Of a stretch of DNA of 17,113 nt, positions 6,172-12,571 are shown in pieces. The first letter of the stretch is position 1, and each line of letters starts with the position of its first letter. The stretch is from Immundisolibacteraceae bacterium (lineage in GTDB: Bacteria > Pseudomonadota > Gammaproteobacteria > Immundisolibacterales > Immundisolibacteraceae). The stretch lies in contig JAESTY010000008.1 in NCBI GenBank assembly GCA_016763355.1, forward strand, positions 1 through 17,113, in the 5' to 3' direction. The notes beneath the pieces are model-generated. The model had not been told where the DNA came from. It saw only the letters and a program-made list of their open reading frames with translations, and did no database searches. The position numbers and the translations under genes were made by a program.

Positions 6172-6280
6172 GTTGTAACCAGGAGCAACAAAATGTTGTA
6201 CCTGGAGAACAACAAAATCTAAAAAGTTGCAGATCCGGTACAACTTTTTTAATAAAAAACAGTTGGGTTCAGGACACAAC
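6172..6280. repeat. Four GTTG-N10/11-CAAC hairpin-type repeats
   Basis: Units at 6172-6189, 6195-6213, 6226-6244 and 6262-6280 share the framing GTTG...CAAC; the inner bases vary (TAACCAGGAG, TACCTGGAGAA, CAGATCCGGTA, GGTTCAGGACA). Three of the four contain AGGA/TGGA in the loop. As RNA they form four small hairpins with GGA-type loops, as in binding sites of CsrA-like proteins; as DNA they could be an iteron-like site. Confidence 0.6.
6221..6249. terminator. Terminator formed by the third GTTG/CAAC unit
   Basis: AAAAAGTTG (6221-6229) pairs with CAACTTTTT (6241-6249) around an 11-nt loop, followed by more T. Likely end of the 3116-6168 operon. Confidence 0.6.
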
Positions 6281-6321
6281 TTTTAAACTTAAGATAATAT
6301 CAAAAGGGAAAAATACTTGTA

Positions 6322-6495
6322 ATGATTTACAAACTTCTAAACCCAATAGATCCTTTCTTACAAGACATACAAGCGGTTAATCGAATTGATGATGATTATG
6401 CTTATATTGTCTTGAAAAGTGGAGTGATTTTAACTGAATATGTTCTTCAAGTGGTAGATAACCTCATAGAACAATTGGAAAAACTGGTTTGGTAA
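6322..6495 (+). CDS. Small hypothetical protein, 57 aa
   Basis: Begins MIYKLLNPIDPFLQDIQAVN, acidic in the middle (RIDDDYAYIVLKSG), ending in a helix (YVLQVVDNLIEQLEKLVW). It follows the fourth GTTG/CAAC unit by 41 bp; only a weak purine stretch (AAAGGGAAAAA) precedes it. It ends just before the shared terminator at 6500-6514. Short but with good protein-like composition. No family recognised. Confidence 0.45.
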   Translation: MIYKLLNPIDPFLQDIQAVNRIDDDYAYIVLKSGVILTEYVLQVVDNLIEQLEKLVW

Positions 6496-6522
6496 AAATC
6501 CAACAGGCTGTTGGTAATTTTT
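6495..6522. terminator. Bidirectional terminator between the 6322 gene and toxin 1
   Basis: CCAACA (6500-6505) / TGTTGG (6509-6514), flanked by A-rich and T-rich runs on the two sides, serves the plus-strand gene and the minus-strand toxin mRNA. Confidence 0.7.
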
Positions 6523-6592
6523 AATCTTTTTTGTGTGTTAGATAAAGATCGACAAGAGCGATCAAAACCAATACAAATGTTAATTCAAACAT
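6521..6592 (-). CDS. Candidate type I toxin 1, 23-aa hydrophobic peptide
   Basis: Starts MFELTFVLVLIALVDLYL and ends with Lys-Lys-Asp: one short transmembrane helix with a charged C-terminus, as in small type I toxins. AAAGGAG (6607-6601) lies 8 nt upstream, and this ribosome binding site is inside a TCCTTT/AAAGGA hairpin with a TTAT loop. It is homologous to the 23-aa peptide at 7703-7774: equal length, shared Met1, Glu3, Thr5, Ala12, Asp15, Lys21 and Lys22, and the same surrounding layout. A long leader (about 164 nt) is overlapped by a likely antisense RNA (6678-6744). Toxicity is inferred, not shown by sequence. Confidence 0.65.
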   Translation of the reverse strand: MFELTFVLVLIALVDLYLTHKKD

Positions 6593-6642
6593 CTTTATTG
6601 CTCCTTTATAAAAAGGAATCACTTGTAATATCTACCGATGAT

Positions 6643-6671
6643 TTGCTATTCTTAGTTTGTAAGACTGTAAT
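6643..6671 (+). promoter_or_regulatory. Promoter of antisense RNA 1
   Basis: TTGCTA (6643-6648), exactly 17 bp, TGTAAT (6666-6671), reading opposite to toxin 1. Confidence 0.5.
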
Positions 6672-6677
6672 TTAGCG

Positions 6678-6744
6678 CATCCAAGAGATCCCTAGATTAT
6701 GAGATATTTCCCTCTCGCAGCTCGTAATTGCTTGAGGGATTTTT
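6678..6744 (+). ncRNA. Candidate antisense RNA 1 against the toxin 1 leader
   Basis: Predicted from the promoter at 6643-6671 to an intrinsic terminator with stem TCCCTC (6709-6714) / GAGGGA (6734-6739) and five T (6740-6744): about 67 nt. It contains no ORF and would be fully complementary to the 5' leader of the toxin 1 mRNA. Start inferred, not measured. Confidence 0.5.
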
Positions 6745-6762
6745 CATCTCTGTTAGTTATTT

Positions 6763-6771
6763 ATAATACCA
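6763..6771 (-). promoter_or_regulatory. Extended -10 promoter of toxin 1 mRNA
   Basis: TGG-TATTAT on the minus strand, part of TATGGTATTA (6773-6764), which is repeated exactly at 7501-7510 at the matching place before toxin 2. Predicted start near 6756. Confidence 0.45.
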
Positions 6772-6774
6772 TAA

Positions 6775-7081
6775 AAGTCTTTTTACGCGGAAGCGGTCAA
6801 CTATTATCATATATATAATAATAGTATTACACAGATCCTCAAAAATCCAATAAAGCAACACTGTACAAGTTGAAATTCAGTAATAAAAACAGAGAAAAGC
6901 CTTTATTAATAGTACTTTTGAAAGATAAAAATATATTTCATTTATTTTTCATTTAACCATGAATCGTCTTATTAGTAATGATTTTATAAAGTAATTAGTA
7001 TAAAAACACCCTTTACAAGAGTATTCAATTAATGGCTTATTAGGTACATTCAAACACTCAAACAAATACAGTAGCCTTCGG
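6775..7081. other. Intergenic region before R1b
   Basis: AT-rich, no supported ORF or RNA gene seen beyond the toxin 1 promoter region. A short inverted repeat of ATTATT/AATAAT type lies near 6803-6830. Confidence 0.4.
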
Positions 7082-7113
7082 TGGTTAACATAAAGCAAGC
7101 TTTATATTAACCA
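7082..7113. other. Near-palindrome at the left edge of R1b
   Basis: TGGTTAA-c-ATAAAGC / GCTTTAT-a-TTAACCA with a 2-nt loop. Read another way it is GGTTAACATAA, an 8-bp centre, then TTATATTAACC: two arms resembling the XerD arm of the dif-like sites. R1 homology starts inside it at 7107. Confidence 0.6.
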
Positions 7114-7336
7114 AATTGCTTCGCAATTTCCCCTCGTCCACTTGTTCATAATTCTTATGTACATTTGTTTGGGTATAATCTTTTCACTTTGGGTATGGTC
7201 ATCAATCTAATTACAAGTTCAAGGGGAACTGATAAATACGATAATTTGAGGGCTTTTTATTCTTAATCGTCTTCAATATTTTTCGCTTTGGTAAAGGGTT
7301 TACGATTCATCAATCCCCTTAACTAAGGCATTAGAT
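7107..7336. repeat. Direct repeat R1, copy b
   Basis: 230 bp, matching 17015-17113 plus 1-177; 7107-7264 is identical or nearly so. It contains the hairpin AAATTGC-ttc-GCAATTT (7113-7129), an inverted pair TGTTCATAA/TTATGTACA (7143-7163) and two TTTGGGTAT repeats 21 bp apart. Non-coding. Joins unit 1 to unit 2. Confidence 0.92.
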
Positions 7337-7500
7337 AATTAATAAAATTTGACACTCGACATCCTATTTATCTTTTGTGTTATTCTATTCTTAAGGCCAT
7401 CTAGATCTTGTTGTATTGAGCTTTTCCACAAAAGTTCTGATAATAATAATATAATACATCTTTGTAGCACTGCGCCACGGTTTGCGCGCTCAGAGCTATC
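7337..7500. other. Intergenic, with a short GC-rich patch
   Basis: No ORF supported. A GC-richer patch (about 7470-7495, GCGCCACGGTTTGCGCGC) stands out from the AT-rich surroundings and may form a small hairpin. Confidence 0.4.
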
Positions 7501-7511
7501 TATGGTATTAA
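7501..7511 (+). promoter_or_regulatory. Extended -10 promoter of toxin 2 mRNA
   Basis: TATGGTATTAA: TGG plus TATTAA. The first ten bases are identical to the toxin 1 promoter motif. Confidence 0.4.
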
Positions 7512-7526
7512 ACTTATATAGGAATT

Positions 7527-7632
7527 AAAAAAGTCCTTCTAAAGCATCAACTAAAGAAGGACTGTGTCATAACTTGAGGCTTCTCTTAAGCACATTAAGT
7601 TACTTGGTTAGATCAAAATACTTGGTTCGATC
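7527..7632 (-). ncRNA. Candidate antisense RNA 2 against the toxin 2 leader
   Basis: Minus-strand promoter TTGTAA (7668-7663), 18 bp, TATCCT (7644-7639); transcript of about 105 nt ending at a strong intrinsic terminator AGTCCTTCT / AGAAGGACT (7532-7540 / 7555-7563 on plus) followed on the minus strand by a T run (7531-7527). No ORF inside. It mirrors antisense RNA 1. The terminator is secure; the start is inferred. Confidence 0.5.
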
Positions 7633-7702
7633 AAAACTAGGATAACAAAGTGTGAGTGGAATTTACAAGAGAGGTTCTTTATCTACATAGGAAGGAACTA
7701 AA

Positions 7703-7774
7703 ATGTTAGAAATAACTATTTACATAGCTGTATTGGCAACGATCGATATTTTGATTAAAATCAAAAAAAGATAG
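7703..7774 (+). CDS. Candidate type I toxin 2, 23-aa hydrophobic peptide
   Basis: Starts MLEITIYIAVLATIDILI and ends in a Lys/Arg-rich tail (KIKKR). GGAAGGA lies 6-7 nt before the ATG. It has the same length and pattern as toxin 1 (Met1, Glu3, Thr5, Ala12, Asp15, Lys21, Lys22 shared). The leader segment GAGAGGTTCTT (about 7669-7679) can pair with AAGACCTCTT after the gene (about 7790-7799), a 5'-3' long-range pairing like that of hok- or aapA-type mRNAs; a 7-bp hairpin with a 3-nt loop (7769-7785) overlaps the stop codon. A bacteriostatic or membrane-depolarising toxin for plasmid addiction is the likely role. Confidence 0.62.
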   Translation: MLEITIYIAVLATIDILIKIKKR

Positions 7775-7785
7775 CTTAGCTATCT

Positions 7786-7990
7786 GACGAAGACCTCTTT
7801 TAGTTGATTGCGTTGTCCACATGCAAAAGACTTCTGGAAGTATTCGTTCATTTAGTAATGATGGTTAAAATTAAACAAAGGGGAGTAATCCGTCACGAGC
7901 TTTCAAGCTAAAGCTTCAAATTTCAAATATTCTGTTTCGTGGGGATTCTGTCCTAAATGTTTAATTACACCCAACTAAGGCATTAGATCT
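7786..7990. other. Intergenic region after toxin 2
   Basis: No ORF supported. It ends with a third copy of aactaaggcattagatct (7973-7990), otherwise found at the R1 right edges, and includes TTAATTACACC, also present at 10301-10311. Confidence 0.5.
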
Positions 7991-8023
7991 AATGATATAT
8001 TTAAGGTTCTTAAATATATCATT
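7991..8023. other. Perfect 15-bp hairpin
   Basis: AATGATATATTTAAG (7991-8005), loop GTT, CTTAAATATATCATT (8009-8023). It directly abuts the short repeat at 7973-7990. Confidence 0.75.
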
Positions 8024-8024
8024 T

Positions 8025-8056
8025 CGTCAATCGACTGGTCGGTTGATTGACGTTTT
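8025..8056 (+). terminator. Intrinsic terminator, plus strand
   Basis: CGTCAATCGAC (8025-8035) pairs with GTTGATTGACG (8042-8052), one G:T pair, then TTTT. Lies between the 3' end of the fibrinogen-like gene and the hairpin at 7991. Confidence 0.65.
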
Positions 8057-8080
8057 ACTTATCAATTTCAATAAAGTTAT

Positions 8081-9145
8081 TTATCTAAAATAAAAAATTG
8101 GATTTAGAAATTCAATAAAATTTAAAGATGTAGTAGAAGAAAAATCTCCATTAATTAAACGATCGGAAATATATTTTATTCTAATTTTACTTGTTAAAGA
8201 TACAGATTGAATAAAGTGATCTTTAAAAATAGTGTCAAATTTTATTGATTTATCCGAAGTGCCAAAATATGAACCTTTATATCCAAAGTTAGAACCAAAC
8301 TGGCCACCACTTTTAATAGAATGAACTTTTAAGTTTGTTCCAATTGCAAGAGTTGAATTGTCTATTCCTGTTTCATAGTGACCTGCGATAATACTTCTTA
8401 TATTTACTGTTTCGTAAACTGTTAAAATATTAGAAGGGTTTATTGAACCTATATTATTAGTATTTTGTAAAAATTCCTCATTAGTATAACCATAAGTGTC
8501 AGAGCTATTTACTCCATTAATTTGAAACGACATCATATACTCTGTAAATTTAATACCAAAATCAAATTCTACAATAGTATTAGATCCCAAATTAAATTTA
8601 TTTACTGGAGTATATGACTGAGAAAATGAACCTTGATCACCTTTAAATAATATATTTTCAGTTCTAATCAAACTAGAAGTTGCAGAATCTATTACAGTCC
8701 ATCCCCCTCCTTTATAACTCATATTGCAATAAACTTTTATCGGTACACTAATATTTATTGGTTGTATCCAATAAAATCCATCTCCTATTGAAGCTCCTTC
8801 TTGTAATATTGTATTACAAGAAGTAGAAAAATTTGTAAAAGATGCTCCGATTGTAGAAACTGGTAAATTAGTGATACTATCTAATTTTATCCAATAATTT
8901 ACATTTTTTTCAATGTTAAATAGTTCTGGATATAAAGGGGATATTAAGTCACTATCATTTTGACTCTGAGCTTTGACCTTCCAAATACCATCTTCATATC
9001 TCCATATTATTTTTGTTGAAGGATATAAAGAAAAAAAACTTGTAACTGGTAATGCAATTGTACTTGTCCATAAATTCCAACCTGTTTTAAGATTACTTGC
9101 GATAATGGTCTGACTTAAAATAAGTAATATCCATAAATATCTCAT
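8081..9145 (-). CDS. Secreted fibrinogen-like domain protein
   Basis: 354 aa from ATG 9145, preferred over 9175 because AAGG lies 9 nt upstream and the protein then opens with a classic signal peptide (MRYLWILLILSQTIIA-SN, ~1-18). Residues ~20-90 form a module with GWNLW, IIWRYEDGIWK and YWIKL, a pattern often seen N-terminally in secreted campylobacterotal proteins. Residues ~109-152 start a fibrinogen-related domain: Cys110, GDGFYWI, PIKVYC140NM and the GGGWTVI signature. The rest is Ser/Asn/Gly-rich and beta-like. Fibrinogen-like domains bind sugars or acetylated ligands, so a surface or secreted adhesion role is likely. It is the downstream gene of a two-gene operon and the only clear cargo gene in the window. 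Confidence 0.75.
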   Translation of the reverse strand: MRYLWILLILSQTIIASNLKTGWNLWTSTIALPVTSFFSLYPSTKIIWRYEDGIWKVKAQSQNDSDLISPLYPELFNIEKNVNYWIKLDSITNLPVSTIGASFTNFSTSCNTILQEGASIGDGFYWIQPINISVPIKVYCNMSYKGGGWTVIDSATSSLIRTENILFKGDQGSFSQSYTPVNKFNLGSNTIVEFDFGIKFTEYMMSFQINGVNSSDTYGYTNEEFLQNTNNIGSINPSNILTVYETVNIRSIIAGHYETGIDNSTLAIGTNLKVHSIKSGGQFGSNFGYKGSYFGTSDKSIKFDTIFKDHFIQSVSLTSKIRIKYISDRLINGDFSSTTSLNFIEFLNPIFYFR

Positions 9146-9156
9146 AAGATTTTTCC

Positions 9157-9312
9157 TTAAAAAAATTGATACCATTTTTTTTTAGGTTTAGGCTCTTCTG
9201 TTTTAATTGCTTTAGATGCTAAATATGATTTTCTATTTGCCATTGCTTTTCCAGCATGTGGACTACCATTTCTTAAACTTTCTGAAACAACTTTAGAGTG
9301 ATGCATTCCCAT
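9157..9312 (-). CDS. Small basic protein, 51 aa, first gene of the fibrinogen-like operon
   Basis: Begins MGMHHSKVVSESLRNGSPHA, is rich in Ser/Ala/Lys and ends KPKKKWYQFF. AAAAAGG (9327-9321) lies 8 nt before the ATG. Its stop is 11 bp before the ATG of the secreted protein and overlaps that gene's ribosome binding site. No family recognised; the lack of a signal peptide suggests a cytoplasmic DNA- or RNA-binding role. Confidence 0.6.
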   Translation of the reverse strand: MGMHHSKVVSESLRNGSPHAGKAMANRKSYLASKAIKTEEPKPKKKWYQFF

Positions 9313-9398
9313 ATAAATATCCTTTTTAATAGTATTACATTTTTATAATGTTTAGAATTTTAATTATACTAAAAATATAATTAAATATAAAATAATCA

Positions 9399-9605
9399 TT
9401 AATAATATTTTCTTATAGCCTTCTCAAAAAGTCTCATCAATCGACCAGGAGGAGAAGCTTCAAGCTCCATTCCATAAGCTTTCTTTTTCCAAGATTGTCC
9501 TTTCTTACCTATGCCACCAGTTTTCCTTACCCATTTCTTAACTCTTGATGGGTGTAAATCAACATTTGGGTGTAAATCGCCACGAGAGTAAATATCTATA
9601 GATTA
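9399..9605 (-). pseudogene. C-terminal gene fragment without a start
   Basis: An open frame after a TAA reads SIDIYSRGDLHPNVDLHPSR, then KKWVRKTGG, ...KKKAYGMELEA... and ends RKYY-stop. The composition is clearly protein-like, but there is no suitable start codon or ribosome binding site, so I read it as the 3' end of a disrupted gene. The parent family is not recognised. It shares its first ~30 bp with the fragment on the other strand. Confidence 0.5.
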
Positions 9606-9770
9606 TTTCCAAATTATTACACTTGGTTCTTCGGAGACAACAAAAATTGGCAAGGCATCAACGACAAACGCTTAATAGAAATCAAAAAATACAAAAGATA
9701 CGACAAAGTAACCCTATACGGAATGGAATTAGATGCCCTAGAACTATCCCAAATAAAATCCCTTCTATAA
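9576..9770 (+). pseudogene. C-terminal gene fragment ending just before R2b
   Basis: Frame after a TAA reads ...YRLFPNYYTWFFGDNKNWQG..., KKYKRYDKVTLYGMELDALE and ends SQIKSLL-stop at 9770, 20 bp before R2b. No start codon. Likely a truncated plasmid gene of unknown family. A longer reading frame in another register (9623-9904) is only its shadow. Confidence 0.5.
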
Positions 9771-9790
9771 ATAATCCCCACACCACTCAA

Positions 9791-10275
9791 CATAAACACA
9801 TACTCTACTACCCATCTACAGACAATAAAGTTGAACCTTCCAAAAACTCAAAATTTTTGCTAATAATACATATTACCGTATCTAAAACTTACTTTAGGTA
9901 TTAATAATGTAGTTTTACGTACAGTTAAAAGTATATTAATTAAAATAACTCATTTTAAAATATATTAAATATTATTTTTAACTCATGAAGTATGTCTGTA
10001 CGAACTTTAAGTAATGACGAAAACTGTACATTTCAGGATAAGGTGATAAGTCGGTTGTAAATACACTAAATAAGCCATATATTGAGTATTTTAATGCCTA
10101 TCATATTTTGACAGGCATGTTTTAGCTGTCAAAATATGACAATAGGGGCTATGTGGAAGAACCCCCAAAAAGGACTAATCTGAGATTTAATAAACTCTCT
10201 GCCGAGGGCGATTATCTAAAAAATTTGGCGATAAATCCCCAATACTTTTTAGATAATTCAAAGTTAAGTACAAAT
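9791..10275. repeat. Direct repeat R2, copy b
   Basis: Second copy of 361-845. The 14-bp stem is conserved exactly (10101-10114 / 10126-10139). In the second hairpin GGGGTT has become GGGGCT, weakening the pairing, and the diverged middle shows many substitutions. Non-coding. Confidence 0.9.
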
Positions 10276-10425
10276 ACGGTGACGGTTTTGGCCCAAATAT
10301 TTAATTACACCAAAAGATTGAATTGAGCCTAATAAGTTTTTAGAGGATTAATTCGCTATGTATACTAGACAGATTTAGTCATAGTTTTTCGGAGTGCTTT
10401 AAAAATGGTTGAATTAGTGCAATTA

Positions 10426-10671
10426 TTAACTTAAGTTTATTTCTCGTTTAAAAATATATTCAATAAGATTTGGAGGTCTAGAATTTGAATTATATCTTTT
10501 TGATGATGTAAGCTCCCAACCATCTAAACCAAGATCATTAAAAATCTTTTCCGTATCGTCAGTAATTTTAAATATAAATAATGAGGGACATAATCTTCCA
10601 TCATTATCGGGACCATTTTCTATAGTGATTTTAGATTCTAATACAACTTTTTTATATTCCCACTTATTCAT
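10426..10671 (-). CDS. DUF4177-like small protein
   Basis: 81 aa. The N-terminal MNKWEYKKVVLE and the LGLDGWELTS ... YIFKREI pattern match the DUF4177-type fold, small alpha-beta proteins of unknown function common on mobile elements. It overlaps the stop of the MerR/coiled-coil gene (ATGA), so the two are translationally coupled. In unit 1 the equivalent position is held by an HTH gene, so this partner is exchangeable. Confidence 0.7.
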   Translation of the reverse strand: MNKWEYKKVVLESKITIENGPDNDGRLCPSLFIFKITDDTEKIFNDLGLDGWELTSSKRYNSNSRPPNLIEYIFKREINLS

Positions 10672-11270
10672 TTTTTCCCCTTAAAAGCTTTCAATTTAAT
10701 CTTATTCCACCAAGACATATTTAATAGATCAATTTGTTTTTGCATTGCTTCAAGTTTACTATTTTGATCTCCTTCTAATGATAGATTTTTAACTTTCAAA
10801 GTATCAATTTCAGCTATTAAAATTTGCTCTTTTTCCTCAAGTTGTGCAAGACGTGAGCGAAAATCCCTTAAAAGTGTCTTTAGTTTGACCTGACCTTCGC
10901 CACCTGTCACAACTCTTTTATGATGGCTTAACTCTGTAGAATTACTCTGTGTCTTAGTTGAGCCTTGTTGTGCCTGATCTTCTTGTTTTAGTCGTGATGA
11001 GCCTGACAGTTGTTCTTTGATCTGTTGCTGAGTGAATCCATTAAGAGAAAGTTCCCTTATTTTACGTAAACAGTATAAAGAGTCTTTGTTGTACAAGTTT
11101 GCGTTCTTTTTACCCTTTTTCAATGTATTACTGAGTTGTAGCTTATATGTAGAGGTCATTTTTCGTATAACATTGCTGGATAAGTTGAGCATTGAGGATA
11201 TTTGTTTTGTGTTGAACCAGTCTTGAGCTGTATCTGTGCCAGACGTTGCCTTTTGCTGTCTTTCTTCCAT
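10668..11270 (-). CDS. MerR-type HTH / coiled-coil protein with Trp-rich tail, unit 2 paralogue
   Basis: 200 aa. MerR-like winged helix ~18-90 (DWFNTKQISSMLNLSSNVIRK; NLYNKDSLYCLRKIRELSLNGFTQQQIKEQLSG), a polar Gln/Ser/Thr linker ~90-127, a strong coiled coil ~128-183, and a basic tail MSWWNKIKLKAFKGKK with Trp187-Trp188. Domain order and tail match the 1811-2356 protein (PWWVKVKEW), while sequence identity is low, as expected for DNA-binding proteins of compatible plasmids. AAAGGGG lies 5 nt before the ATG. RacA-like anchoring or segregation is the favoured role; a plain transcriptional regulator is the alternative. Confidence 0.8.
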   Translation of the reverse strand: MEERQQKATSGTDTAQDWFNTKQISSMLNLSSNVIRKMTSTYKLQLSNTLKKGKKNANLYNKDSLYCLRKIRELSLNGFTQQQIKEQLSGSSRLKQEDQAQQGSTKTQSNSTELSHHKRVVTGGEGQVKLKTLLRDFRSRLAQLEEKEQILIAEIDTLKVKNLSLEGDQNSKLEAMQKQIDLLNMSWWNKIKLKAFKGKK

Positions 11271-11298
11271 GTAAACCCCTTTGTTTATTGGTGTTTAC
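11271..11298 (-). promoter_or_regulatory. Inverted repeat over the ribosome binding site of the 11270 gene
   Basis: GTAAACCCC (11271-11279) and GGTGTTTAC (11290-11298) pair with one mismatch. Likely operator or RNA switch; compare 1789-1808. Confidence 0.5.
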
Positions 11299-11527
11299 AG
11301 TATCGGCATAACTAAAGATATTATTTTATTAATTGAAGTAAAATATAGGTATTCAAAAATGAAAAGCTAACAAATCCTAACATAGTAAAACCTTAGAAAA
11401 CCATATATTAAATAAAAAGTTTTACTAAGAAATGATGACAAATGATGACATTTTGTAGGGTTAAAAATAGGCAAAGTTTTGTGGAGTGCTTTAAAAGGAG
11501 TTCTTACTTGGTAAAAATTATCAATAA
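11299..11527. other. Intergenic region
   Basis: Holds an inverted repeat TAGTAAAAC (11383-11391) / GTTTTACTA (11419-11427) and a tandem 10-bp repeat AATGATGACA (about 11431-11450). No supported gene; a short plus-strand frame starting at 11442 is a shadow of the minus-strand remnant. Confidence 0.5.
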
Positions 11528-11665
11528 TCAATCAGCAACAGCTTCAATCAAATTTCTTTTACTATCTATTCTTAAGATACTTCTATCAATCTCTAAACCT
11601 AAGTCAATTAGATCTTCCTTAAGTATTTCTCTAATAGGTTTGGTCTGAGTAAATGAGTCAAAAAA
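11528..11665 (-). pseudogene. Remnant duplicate of the 62-aa protein, in frame behind a TAG stop
   Basis: Directly after the TAG (11668-11666) of the 301-aa gene the same frame stays open for 45 codons and encodes ...LKEDLIDLGLEIDRSILRID then SKRNLIEAVAD-stop, homologous to the end of the protein at 12927-13115. It has no own start codon. Either a truncated duplicate or a readthrough extension. Confidence 0.55.
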
Positions 11666-12571
11666 CTATACCCAAGTTTTATTTATTCTTATAGCTTTAA
11701 AGTTCTTTTCATCTTCTTTTTCATAAATAATCCAATCAACTTTTCCATCTAAGAAAGCTTTAAAGTTAACCAAGTGCAATTTATTATCCCTGTAAAATAG
11801 TGGAGTACTTATATCCATTTTTCCAAAGATCTTGATTGTATAGTTTTTATCTTGTTTAGGAATGTTAAACAAAAACTCTTCCTGACTGTTTTCAAAAAAA
11901 ACAACATTTGATTCTAAACCTTTCAAAGACTCTTGTAACTTTTCTTTATTTAATCCGATAGCTTTCACTATCCATTTTAAAGAATCCATAGTTAAGGATA
12001 GATGAAAATTATTAGTACAAAAGCTATTGTCTCCAATACGGTCAATTTCAAAATAGTCTAGTTTTGAATATACTATTACATAGAGTAACAACATTTTTTC
12101 TTCATAAGAGTATTTTGCCCAAATACCAGTATCTATAATTTGGTTTGGAAAAGTAAAAACCTCTGTAACAGTTTTTTCTAGCAAATCTTTAGTATAAGGA
12201 TAACAATTTATAAATTTATATTTATTGGATAATCTACCTATAGTTATATTTCTATTCAATTTGATTAATATCTCATTGTCTACTAATGACTGTATTGCAT
12301 TATTAATCATTTTAGTTGATTTGTACCCAGATAGTGTTGCAATTATATCTTGCTCAATTTCATAGCTATTTTCTTCATTACAACAAAATCTTGCAATTAC
12401 AGGCAAAATAATTTTTGCCCCACGACTTAATTTTTTTATTTTTCCAGAAGAAATCAGATATTGATGAATCCAAAAAAACCTAAACTCATCCAAATTTATC
12501 TTTTTCTGAAACAAAAACTCATACATTAATAGATTTGAATCTTCGTTAAACTCAACCTTTTTGTAACTCAT
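11666..12571 (-). CDS. Winged-helix plasmid protein, 301 aa
   Basis: Residues ~45-122 resemble a winged helix-turn-helix (LSRGAKIILPVIARFC; YEIEQDIIATLSGYKSTKMI; NNAIQSLVDNEILIKL; LSNKYKF wing), of the kind found in plasmid replication and phage regulatory proteins. The C-terminal part contains a second alpha-beta region (~150-290) without clear motifs. AAGGAG lies 10 nt before the ATG. No membrane segment. It could be a replication initiator partner for the unit 2 iterons or a regulator. The TAG stop is followed in frame by a remnant of a neighbouring gene. Confidence 0.6.
   Translation of the reverse strand: MSYKKVEFNEDSNLLMYEFLFQKKINLDEFRFFWIHQYLISSGKIKKLSRGAKIILPVIARFCCNEENSYEIEQDIIATLSGYKSTKMINNAIQSLVDNEILIKLNRNITIGRLSNKYKFINCYPYTKDLLEKTVTEVFTFPNQIIDTGIWAKYSYEEKMLLLYVIVYSKLDYFEIDRIGDNSFCTNNFHLSLTMDSLKWIVKAIGLNKEKLQESLKGLESNVVFFENSQEEFLFNIPKQDKNYTIKIFGKMDISTPLFYRDNKLHLVNFKAFLDGKVDWIIYEKEDEKNFKAIRINKTWV

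Noticed and set aside
7143..7163. TGTTCATAA-TTC-TTATGTACA in R1 as a functional dif site
   Set aside because: The 3-bp centre is too short for the usual 6-8 bp between Xer arms; mentioned only as a similarity.
7470..7495. GC-rich patch as a tRNA or structured RNA gene
   Set aside because: Too short, and no tRNA-like cloverleaf or conserved loops could be drawn.
9623..9904. 93-aa plus-strand reading frame and its 60-aa antisense frame (9617-9799)
   Set aside because: The convincing protein-like frame here is another register (9576-9770); this one crosses into non-coding R2b.
11032..11226. 64-aa plus-strand frame opposite the MerR/coiled-coil gene
   Set aside because: Antisense shadow of a well-supported gene. 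The same applies to the frames at 14503-14733 and 15349-15543 inside the primase-helicase gene.
11442..11648. 68-aa plus-strand reading frame
   Set aside because: Antisense to the remnant of the 62-aa protein, which has a homologue and so explains the open frame.
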